This document shows positions 55,612-64,000 of a stretch of 64,000 nt of DNA, in pieces. The position numbers and the translations under genes are program-made. Location: contig NC_090444.1 in NCBI RefSeq assembly GCF_031143425.1, positions 1,348,444,323 to 1,348,508,322 of the forward strand, in the 5' to 3' direction. Numbering within the stretch: the stretch's first letter is position 1; the number at the start of each line of letters is the position of its first letter. The stretch comes from Pleurodeles waltl. Its lineage: Eukaryota > Chordata > Amphibia > Caudata > Salamandridae. The notes below the pieces were generated by a model. It was not told the origin of the DNA, did not search any database, and saw nothing but the letters and a program-made list of their open reading frames with translations.

Positions 55612-56016
55612 AAAGGCAGGACTTTTCATACAGGAAGTGATGTAATAGGATATCCTGTTTACAGATCATGTACAGTGGGTGTACTTTCACTTTCACTTTG
55701 CAGTCTATGATCCTTCTAAACTGTGTGGCTGTGTAGAGTGTTGTCCTGAGATTTTGTGCTGTTTTTGTCCTGTGTGCTATCTGTAAAGTCCTTTTGTGAA
55801 ATAAATATTGTTTGTGTATACTGTAGTACTGTGTTTTTTCTACATTTGTCCATTTATCTTGTGTTTTTCTTGTTTGTGGGAGTCTGTTGTGGGTAGTGAT
55901 AGTTTGGGGATAGTTGGGCTCTTTTAGTGTTTAGGTTTACTTTTTTTCTGTCTTTGTACCCCTACTTTGACCCTTTCTATTTCTTGTACCCCTATTCCTT
56001 ATCGTCAATTATAAGT
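55612..56016. other. T/G-rich sequence upstream of the SANT-like frame
   Basis: An AATAAA occurs near 55799. A TATAAG word at 56010-56015 lies too close to the ATG to be its TATA box. Nothing else is recognised. Confidence 0.35.
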
Positions 56017-56322
56017 ATGTCTGGTAGGCCACGTCTTGGCAGGATGGGGCAAGAGGAGTTGGGGGGCTTCATCTGGCTGGTGGGACATTTCTTGCCGCTC
56101 ATGATCCAGGCAGGGGGCAGGGTCATACAGGGGTATCCGACAGAGGCGCGCAGAATCCGGTGGGGAAAGGTTCTGCATCACCTGCAGTGTGTGTATGCCA
56201 GCCAGAGGAGTGACCACCAGCTGAAGCACCGGTGGGCTGACCTCATCACCAGGGAGTAGGATCTCTTGGACCACCTGGGAATCATGATTGGTGGCACTGT
56301 TGGTGAATACCACTTATGTTAA
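56017..56322 (+). pseudogene. Short SANT/Myb-like Harbinger-type protein, one stop
   Basis: The ATG frame begins MSGRPRLGRMGQEELGGF. It has the spacing of Trp and basic residues typical of SANT/Myb-like DNA-binding domains in Harbinger accessory proteins (RRIRWGKVLHHLQCVY, then RSDHQLKHRWADLITRE). A TAG at 56257-56259 interrupts it, and the same frame stays open for about 20 more codons (DLLDHLGIMIGGTV) to a stop at about 56320. The last part runs over a GGTGAATACC that could be a weak donor. In PIF/Harbinger systems a Myb-like partner carries the transposase into the nucleus and to the element ends. It differs clearly from the second Myb-like protein at 57479. Confidence 0.5.
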
Positions 56323-57160
56323 TGTGCACTATTAAATGCTCTGTAGTGACATCAGGGGATTAGTGCAATGTCTGCCAACTAACTTGCTGACTGTGTGTAA
56401 TGCTGGGGAAATATAAGGGGATCATTGATGCACTATGGCAAGGATCACAATTGCTAGCTGTCAGGTAGCACGTGCTCAGCAAACTTACAGGTTACTTTTC
56501 CATGAAGGAAATTGGTGTGGCCTTTTTGTCAGATCAGCTAACAAAATAGGAGTCAATCATGTCTATATAAGGTACTATTGACAGAGAAGTACAGATGTAC
56601 CAACATTTAGGCCAACTATGTTGACGCAATTGCTAGACTGACTTTAGAATCACTACATGATGCAGAAAATGAGTGCTACCTTCACTTCAATTGATAATAG
56701 CAAAGTGGCTCAGACATGATTCTGGTGAGTGTGGAAGGAACGCGTTCACAGAAGTACTATGAATGTGTGGGATTATTGTGTTCCTTGATCTTTTTGGATA
56801 CATGTCAGGTCTTGATTTGAAAACATAGTGAAAAGGTGTAAGGTGCCCTCAGCTAACATCTTAAGATGTTTGTTGGAATTAGTTGAGCCACAATCCAAAT
56901 ATGGATGGCAGTCCAAGTGTATGCACATGGCTTCACATCTCCATGGTTGGTGCAAATCACCATAGCTGGGCCACATCAATTGACAATACTGTAACAACAG
57001 GATGGCTTATAAGAGTCCCTGCCCCTCCCTCTGTACATTGGGCCTATGTGCAATAAATGTGTCATGGCCACAAGGCATGTTTGACTGGTAATGCAGTCCT
57101 CAAGTAACCAGGCTTTGGATGTCTCTCTTGGATGCACATGATGAGACGATTACACTCCAT
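56323..57160. other. No recognised feature
   Basis: Nothing recognised apart from an AATAAA-containing GCAATAAATGTG near 57050. Confidence 0.4.
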
Positions 57161-57478
57161 GGCCCATATTTATACTTTTTGACGCAAAGCTGCGCTGGCG
57201 CAGCTTTGCGCCAAAACAATTACCGCCGGCTAACGCCATTTCGATGCGCCATGCGGGCGTCAAATTTATACTTTGACGCACGGCGGCGCAACCAACAGGT
57301 GGGAGTCATTATTTCGTGACACACAGCGGCGTCAAGTCGTAAAGGAAACCAACGTTAACGCGACGCAAATGACTGTGGGTCGATTTACGACAGCGCAACC
57401 CGGAAAGCGCTGTTTGGTTTGACGCAATAGCGTCAAATTTACCCGCGAACACTGCCCTTTCAGCAGAGGAGAGCCAAA

Positions 57479-57965
57479 ATGGATCCCAGATGCCACAACA
57501 GACCCCAGGAAGATGACAGCAGACCAGGAACCAGCCAGGATGATCCATACAGGAACCAAGACATATATAGAAAAAAAAGAAAGTGTCGCTTCAGTGCAGA
57601 GGAGCAGGAAATCCTGGTGAAAGAGGTGACGGAACACCAGCACCAACTGTTCATCACCTCTAAGTTGCCAATCAGCAGGAGAGAGGCCATATGGCAACAA
57701 ACTGTGGACAAGATCAACAGTGTGGCTGAAGAACGCAGAACAGTCACCGAGTGTAAGAAACGCTGGCATGACTGCAAACGTAGGACAAAGGAAAAAATGG
57801 CCAGGAACAGGAAGGCAGCACTGCAGACTGGAGGTGGGAGTCCAGCACACCAGGAGGCCCTGGACCACATGGAGGAGATGGTCGCAGCCGTCATCCCTGA
57901 GGAGATCGTCACAGGGATTCAAGGACAGGACAGCGCAGACTACCACGAGACAACGCACATGCAGG
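57479..57965 (+). CDS. Harbinger Myb/SANT-like protein, exon 1
   Basis: The frame opens MDPRCHNRPQEDDSRPG. It contains a trihelix/Myb-type DNA-binding domain of the NAIF1 kind: KKRKCRFSAEEQEILVKEV (about residues 33-51), AIWQQTVDKINSV (about 75-87) and VTECKKRWHDCKRRTKEKM (about 93-111). The exon ends after ...THMQ plus one base, at a consensus donor GTAAGT (57966). Phase 1 fits the acceptor at 60211. Joined to exon 2 the coding sequence is 1,248 bp including the stop (415 residues) with no interruption. In Harbinger systems such a protein binds subterminal DNA and recruits the transposase. The ATG lies 60 bases into a GC-balanced stretch after the terminal hairpins. Confidence 0.82.
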
Positions 57966-58915
57966 GTAAGTCGCATGGGGAATTATAATACAATAATGAT
58001 AACTTCAACCGGGGTGGGGAATACCTACTACACAATGCATGTAAGTCAGCACATATATGAAGTGGCATGGGTAAAGGGGCACGGCAGGGGGGCATGCCCA
58101 GCATAGACAGAAGCTGGGGCACGACAAAACACAGCACCAACAACAGTCCCATGGGGCCATCCTGTCATGACAACAATGGAGCTAAGGGAAAGCCGCGACA
58201 GGTGGGAAGGCCACTACGTCAAACTTACATCCAGGCACTCGTCAGTCAAAATGTATCCTACATCAACTAGGTCCCTATCAGTAATCCATTAGCCAAAACA
58301 ACAACTGCAATGTAACTGCAACAACAGTTGACACTAACACCTCTGATCTCTGTGCAGCTATAGTAGCTAATGGTAGGAACCTCCCCATGGAACATTCATA
58401 CCAAAATTAGGGGGTGAGGATGACATCTGCAACTATTTCCAGAAATAAGACAAAGGCACCAGTACACTCATATGCCAATGCCCATAGTTGACACATACAT
58501 CAGCCAAAGTAAACAGCAATAGGAGCCACACAGCACTAAGGACACACACATGCTGCATATGTCAGGGTCCCTCACGTGCCTGGCTAACAAGGCAACATCA
58601 CTAATGTCATACTGCTCAGACAACAACATTGAGGAGGGGACACATGCAACTGGTCACTGAAACACACCTGCACAGTCTGAGAACCAAATAGGACATTGAT
58701 ACGATAAACAGGGCAATCCAATTAAACACACATTACCCAACATCAGCTGGAAACATCAACAATGTCTACATCCATATCACATCGTAACATTGCCATGCAT
58801 AGAATATGCCACATAACAATTACAATTAGGTGAATGTGAATAAAAAGATTTTGGGGCAGGTCCTGAGAGGCAAGTGTGCTGCCAGGGCAATCACAACACC
58901 CACAGCCAGTGAAAG
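57966..58915. other. Intron of the Myb-like gene, first part
   Basis: No gene or clear repeat recognised; CA-rich. Confidence 0.4.
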
Positions 58916-60010
58916 TGTAGTGTGGTTACTTTTACGTATCCTTTGCGCATTAGCTTCAGGCTTGAGGCCTTTGTGCACTCTGCCCTGAATTTATTTTATT
59001 CATTTGCTGACAGCTTAGAGCCTCTGTGCACTTTGCTCTAAATGCTTTTTATTAGCCTTCGTACTGTTATTTTTCAAATAGCCAGTTCTACGGTGTTGTA
59101 TTTTATTCATATCACACTGTTTTGCCTACTTCAGCACTGGAGTTCTCCATAACATATTCACTCTGTGCTTCAGTCAAGGATACAGTCTGGTACATTTCTG
59201 ATAGACGTGGTAGGAGTTTAGATTTGGCATTCCTGGGTAGGGACATTTTGTGATCACAATGACATGTTAGTTATAAAATCACTTCCTTGTCCCAATACAC
59301 GCAAGAGGGAGATTCCGACCAGAGAACCACAACTAGACGCTGACTGCCTTGTTGCAGATGCTGAACCAGATCACAGGCCTTTGCTCAGGTATGAGGGCTG
59401 ATGGCTCCCCAGTGATTCGGAAAGGCAAGCTAGAAGCTTAACATGCTGTGCTCTAAATAGAACAAGCAGAGGGAGAGTAGAAACTGTTAGGCACTATGAT
59501 AGTTTTGTTCTTATGTTTCACTCTCCTGGTGACTATTTCAATCCTACTATGTTGTATTGTTCAGGTTATTGCGGCTCACGCCTTATTATCTAAAATACAG
59601 TCGTTTTATGAAAACATCATATAAAACTTATACTGTCTTTGTCATTTGTATATGAGATCATATTGTAAATGAGAGAGTTGGTTTGGATCTGAGTGACCAT
59701 GACTTCCCTGAGAAGTTCCAAAGATGTCATGCGCTCGGCTGCCTAATCATTTATTCCCCGTTGGAGAAATGAGGGACTGCTAGTTAGCCGGAGCAAAAAC
59801 CGGATTTAGGGTGACAGATTTCTTTACAAGTGGGTCAGACTCAGTCCCCCACACCGTTATCGATCCTGCTGCCTAGAAATCCAGTAGTCTCATTTAGGAT
59901 AATGAGAGCCCACGCGACAAAAGGTCTCACCATAAGAATAGATATACACGGAGGGACGAGTAGGACAAAAAGATGGCTATTCCCTAATTGGTACAAAGCA
60001 ACACCTAGAG
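58916..60010 (+). mobile_element. Retrovirus-like fragment in the intron
   Basis: A block unlike its CA-rich surroundings begins TGTAGTGTGGTTAC. It contains a degenerate internal duplication (GAGGCCTTTGTGCACTCTGC and GAGCCTCTGTGCACTTTGC), TATAAAACTTATAC near 59622 and an RNA-leader-like GC-rich part. It may be an LTR followed by leader. From 59830 a 62-codon frame starts GGGTCAGACTCAG after a GTG and reads GQTQSPTPLSILLP, resembling the myristoylated start of gammaretrovirus-type Gag. The rest of gag, pol and env is absent. Both boundaries and the direct repeats remain unsettled. Confidence 0.4.
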
Positions 60011-60210
60011 GCGATTAGGCAGACAAGTCTGATAACTCTATATCATACATGTGACACACAGGTGGGCCATAGGCCTATAACAATGCCCATATGAAGGACA
60101 GCAGATACCAATACCAAACCAGAGCACAAAGTAAAGTCATCAAAAGGCTTGCATGTTACAGCAAAATTATCACAACACAGACACACTAATTGTACCCTGT
60201 TTCATTGCAG

Positions 60211-60971
60211 AGGAACATGGATCTCCTGCCGATATGCCTGTCCCTGATTTCCCTGAAGACATGGATGACGAGCCCATAAACATTTCCCAGGAGACCATCC
60301 AAAAGGTCCTTGAAAGCCTCCAGACCCCACCTTCAGTCACAAGGAGGAGCACAGAACAAGCAGCCATCACAGAAGACCCACCCACCACCCCAATTGTAAG
60401 ACCTGCCAGCTCCAACACAGCTGAGGACTCTGACGACACTGGCACCAGCTTTGAAAGAACTGTATTTAGTGTACAGCGGGAGCTGGCCAAGCAGGTGCGG
60501 GTGGGGATGCAAAATATGGCAGCCAGCCTTGAGGGGGTGCGTTCGTGCATGACGTCATTTGCAGATCAGGCAGCTGCTATGCAAGCCCTAACATCTCTCT
60601 TGCAGGAACTTGCCAAAACACAGAAGGAAATCAGCACAGCTGTAATACAGTTGACACAACACCTACAACTGCAAGCCAGTCAACGCGTGCACGAATGCAA
60701 CATTGAACCCCTCAGGGCCGACCTGGCTGCCTACCATCGTGATGTGGCTGCTATTCTCAAAAACCAGCAGGCCCTCCTTGCAGCAGTACTGCCCTTAAGA
60801 ACTTCACAGGGAGCAGCCCCCGGGATGTCTGACTCCACGTCTTCTAACACTGAGGTGTGTGTTGCCCCTTCACAACCAACAACAACAAGGACAAAGCAGG
60901 CAACACACACATCAGAAGAAGAAGACATGGAACAGATCACATTCTCACGGAAGAGTACCCGGAAGCACTAG
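60211..60971 (+). CDS. Harbinger Myb/SANT-like protein, exon 2
   Basis: The acceptor TTTCATTGCAG ends at 60210. The exon continues the exon 1 frame (…Q|EEHGSPADMPVPDFPEDMDD) for 253 codons and a stop at 60969-60971. The product is acidic and Ser/Thr/Pro rich at first, then carries a long heptad-like helical region (LLQELAKTQKEISTAVIQL, about 170 residues in) and ends with a basic KSTRKH. Such C-terminal coiled coils are typical partner-binding regions of Myb-like transposon proteins. An alternative start at 60153 would lie in the intron and is not preferred. Confidence 0.78.
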
Positions 60972-61262
60972 TCCCTGCACCATGGCCTACTTTGACCAAG
61001 GTCCTACGTTTTGTCAAATGCCAGTCTCACTACAACTACACTCAATGACTGTTCTGCTAACCACTGTATGACTTGTCACCATTGCCAGTGAATGTCTCTC
61101 TCCTACTATTCGCCAAATCCTGTCCCTCTGCACTGTCTGTGACATCACCCCAGTATGTCAGGAGCATCATCCACACCCCTTCTGTAGGATCACCATGTAA
61201 GAATGCACCAGAACGGACTCAGCAAACATGGACAATGGACATTTTGCACTACAGCACCTATC

Positions 61263-61268
61263 AATAAA
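61263..61268 (+). terminator. Polyadenylation signal of the Myb-like gene
   Basis: AATAAA about 290 bp downstream of the stop, in TATCAATAAATAGCCC. Confidence 0.5.
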
Positions 61269-61269
61269 T

Positions 61270-62520
61270 AGCCCTTGCACACCTAATATGTCTCTGTGTT
61301 ATTTGACACATCAACTCTGCAGTAGATAACTCTAAAGTGCCTGTGTGACAACCATGTAGCTTGTCAATCTAACTGTCCTGACATCATGTAGTCTGATACA
61401 TCTGTGCAGTGGCCAGGATTGCATCATAGCCTTGCCATCCTGAGGAGAATAACTGATGAAGAGACAAACCACACACAATCATGCTGTGTTGGACAGAATA
61501 ATGCTCCATCTATAGCAATTCAAGTCAACTAATGGTGGCTGATAAATGTAGGCACCTTGCAATACAAAAAAATGAAATTATGCAGCATAATCTAAGCAAA
61601 CACAAATAAACACTGTATCAATCACCCTTTCCGAGTATACTTCCATGAAGGGAAGTCATGCTGAATTATTACACACATGATCTATGTCAGCAATGAAGGC
61701 AACAAGACAAGAGTGTTAACAACACCTCATCTACAAAGATCTCCCTGAACATCACACTGCAGTCCGACCTAATAAATTACCCACAATACCAAGTCTGGAA
61801 GCACACTTTGTGATGTAGAATACCTACTCATCAACACAAATCCTTGGTGATTGATGTAAACTACCAATGGTGGGTCTCCCAAATGGTGGATACTTACCAA
61901 GTTAGCACAGGGGTAGCTGCCATGTTAAACCTCCATTTACTGTGGTGGGTAGCATAGGACACAAATGTCATAGAAAAACATTCACCTACACCGATGTCAA
62001 GGCCATGATAAAGTAGCAGTTAACGCATAATGCAAAGGGTTAACTATATGTTTATTCCTAATAATTCACACCAGAGGCAACTAAGGGAAAAGTCATACCT
62101 ACACTAATCTAACCTGACTACTCCTAACCCACAACTGTCCCTAACTAACCTAAGCTAAACTTACTCTACACATATAACGAATCGATCTAAACATCAACCC
62201 CCCCACCCACCATTATGAGACAGGACACATGCAGGGCAACACATACTAACCTACACACATACTATACTATCCTAAACAATCATATATTTTTTGGGTGTAT
62301 TTTTTTATTTAAATACCAAACAGGAATCCCAACATTGACCCCCACCCACCCAAAAAAGAAAAATAGAAAGAATAAGGACCCCCCACCCTCCTCCCTCCTC
62401 CCTAACACTAACTAAGCTAACAACCTACACTAACCTAACACTAATCCCCAAAACCCAACTATCAGTACAAAAAGGAAAGAGGAGAGAGGGGAGGGGTAAA
62501 TGTAAAACATGCAAAAAGTC
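61270..62520. other. Non-coding spacer between opposed genes
   Basis: A pyrimidine/CTAA-rich stretch (62080-62470, many CTAAC words) leads to the end of the opposing gene. No domain found. Confidence 0.4.
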
Positions 62521-63009
62521 CTAGAGGTTGGCCCTCCGTAGGGTCCGCCTGATGGACCGAACCCTTTTCTTAATATATGCCACATCCTGGCTTAGCTTGT
62601 CCACCTTTGAAAAAACTTTATCAATTTTTCGACTTAATGCCAGGAATGCCGCTGGGTCTACAGGAGGGGCTGCTGCAGTCTGTGTGCTGGCCGAGGTGGA
62701 TGGTGTGGCAGTAGTTGTATGCCCACTGGACTGTCCTGCGTGTTGGAAATGGCTGGGTCCAGGTCGTGCTGACGAGGAAGGGTCAACTGTCCCCGCCGTT
62801 GCTGGGGCCACTTGGGGAGACCTGGTGGATGTGGTGGTGGTGGCTGTTGTGGGCAATGTAGGGCCACCCTGTGGTGAGGCCCACCATGCCCCGGAGGCCC
62901 GATCGGCTTGGTATTTGCGGGCCATCCTCCTGAACCCCGACTGCACCTGCAGGATGTGCCGGTATCGCATTGCACGCCGTTCAAACTGGTGTCTCTCTGC
63001 GGCACTCAT
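62521..63009 (-). CDS. 163-aa basic, coiled-coil accessory protein (unknown)
   Basis: The frame opens MSAAERHQFERRAMRYRHIL at 63009, just inside a good acceptor (TTTCTTCACAG, ending near 63019 on the minus strand), which implies an upstream 5' exon. Residues 1-45 are basic and helical (VQSGFRRMARKYQADRASG). Residues 46-115 are Ser/Thr/Pro-rich low complexity. Residues about 118-163 form a heptad coiled coil (LSRKIDKVFSKVDKLSQDVA) ending in an Arg-rich tail (KKRVRSIRRTLRRANL). I recognise no named family. It faces the Myb-like gene tail to tail, and codon quality and an open frame suggest a real coding exon. It may be a third protein of a Harbinger-type element; the plus-strand frame across the same bases is an antisense shadow. 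Confidence 0.5.
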   Translation of the reverse strand: MSAAERHQFERRAMRYRHILQVQSGFRRMARKYQADRASGAWWASPQGGPTLPTTATTTTSTRSPQVAPATAGTVDPSSSARPGPSHFQHAGQSSGHTTTATPSTSASTQTAAAPPVDPAAFLALSRKIDKVFSKVDKLSQDVAYIKKRVRSIRRTLRRANL

Positions 63010-63019
63010 GTTTGCAGCT

Positions 63020-64000
63020 GTGAAGAAATATGGCAACTATTTACCATAGGAAATGCATTGGGTGGAATAGCACAATGGGTCAATTGCACATTACTTGTAC
63101 TGTATTTGTTGCAGCGATTGTCACAACATAGTTCATTGAAAGTCTCAGAGGAAGTACATGTGAAGTCTGCACACAAAAGGCCATCTCACACCTAGCATAT
63201 CCATGTCTCTACATGATGGGTGACATCTGCCTAAACTTCTCATCCAAATAATGGCTAATGCAGCTGACATTATGGCTGAACCTCTTCCGCATACTGACTT
63301 CAATACATATGTCACTCTATGTGATAACTATCACAACCCTCACTCAATGCCATTTGTAAATTGTTCTTTGCAAATATTGAACTCATGTGCCATAACCGAA
63401 TGTGTACACTAGGTTCTAAACAAAGTTGCAAAAGGTCACAAGTATGTGTAACATACTGGTTGCTACAGTCCTAGGTACCCTATTCCCAATCACATGGCAG
63501 TCTTTGAGGGTGGGGTGGGAAGAACAACCAACAACCCCAGATTCAATGCACACCCAGGAGTGTATAGAAAGCTCAACAAGTATTTGCCTCCACACACAAC
63601 ACCAATGAAGGGCTAGCAACAATTTGGAGTCAGCCAAACATTGTCGTATCCAAGGTCCACACATGTCAAAATGCACTGACTTAGGCCAACATCACATACT
63701 ACCAGTGAGGCATATTTAAACACACACACAGAGGAGCAAGAACACCCATGATCATGAGTAGAATGAACACCTAGGCCATTGCACTCTAGTCCCACACACT
63801 TCTAGTTCAACTTGTGGAAGTACATGCCCCCGGAAGATCCAACCTACAGTGTACTCAGTCCATCCTCAACTAGGAAGCTGCATATTTAAGACAAGCCTTT
63901 TGCAGAAGCTATCTGGGAGAATGTCAGTGTGAAATGCAGACTCAGTCCAAGCCAAGTCCTAGAGCAACTCTTACATTAACCAGTGTATTCCACATGACTC
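63020..64000. other. No recognised feature
   Basis: CA-rich sequence with short chance frames only. It may hold a 5' exon of the minus-strand gene, but none could be identified. Confidence 0.4.

Larger units (their letters stand above)
57161..64000 (+). mobile_element. Second Harbinger-type element, right end beyond window
   Basis: The terminus GGCCCATATTTATACTTTTT with a GACGCAAAGCTGCGC/GCGCAGCTTTGCGCC hairpin is the opposite end type to that at 49548. A Myb/SANT-like gene begins 320 bp inside. No inverse terminus is present before 64000. Taken with the 49548 element, each end type is associated with a different gene: transposase near the GCGCCG-type end, Myb-like gene near the GACGC-type end. 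Confidence 0.6.

Noticed and set aside
57332..57976. 214-codon minus-strand frame
   Set aside because: It is antisense to exon 1 of the Myb-like gene; the plus-strand product has a recognisable DNA-binding domain.
62528..63049. 173-codon plus-strand frame
   Set aside because: It is antisense to the minus-strand coiled-coil protein. The minus strand has an acceptor, a better start and heptad structure.

Overview
This looks like intergenic or deep-intronic DNA from a very large animal genome, most probably a tailed amphibian (newt or salamander). That is an inference from content: no complete host gene is visible and almost every recognisable kilobase belongs to a transposable element. The elements include an animal-type Penelope-like element with a GIY-YIG endonuclease, L1-type LINE relics, Ty3/Gypsy-type LTR elements with the integrase upstream of the reverse transcriptase, PIF/Harbinger DNA transposons, and many hairpin-rich 0.5-0.9 kb MITEs.

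Layout. 1-2.86 kb: AT-rich sequence, a 500-bp MITE with TAA duplications and an L1 reverse-transcriptase relic (minus strand). 2.88-8.42 kb: a Penelope-like element built as a giant palindrome (two 2,420-bp inverted arms around a 557-bp spacer that carries the RT core), flanked by a 16-bp direct repeat and carrying a hammerhead-ribozyme-like motif in each arm. 8.4-12.9 kb: decayed L1 pieces on both strands, interrupted by a non-L1 block that contains one convincing exon-like segment (9971-10174), and by a MITE. 12.9-21.7 kb: hairpin-rich MITE-like repeats (one nested inside another) and a solo LTR (16139-18234) with a perfect 5-bp target duplication.

21.7-40.8 kb: a pile of LTR elements. A decayed minus-strand Gypsy element (24226-40785) has the domain order gag-PR-IN-RT-RH. 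A young plus-strand LTR element (30454-38176, duplications GTAAG, near-identical 2.49-kb LTRs) inserted into it. The young element has an open gag-protease frame and a second overlapping frame with two predicted membrane segments, but no RT or integrase, so it must rely on enzymes supplied in trans. 40.8-49.5 kb: two direct copies of a third LTR family, the first broken up by five MITEs.

49.5-64 kb: PIF/Harbinger territory. A HARBI1-type transposase gene (frameshifted, damaged donor, first catalytic Asp changed to Asn) sits just inside a terminus identical in type to the MITE ends, so this is the likely parental family of the MITEs. Further right lie a short SANT/Myb-like frame with one stop, a second Myb/SANT-like gene with two exons that join in frame and remain open, an apparent retroviral fragment in its intron, and a separate minus-strand coiled-coil frame. 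The functional logic of the window is parasite on parasite: autonomous families (Harbinger, Gypsy) beside non-autonomous derivatives that share their ends.
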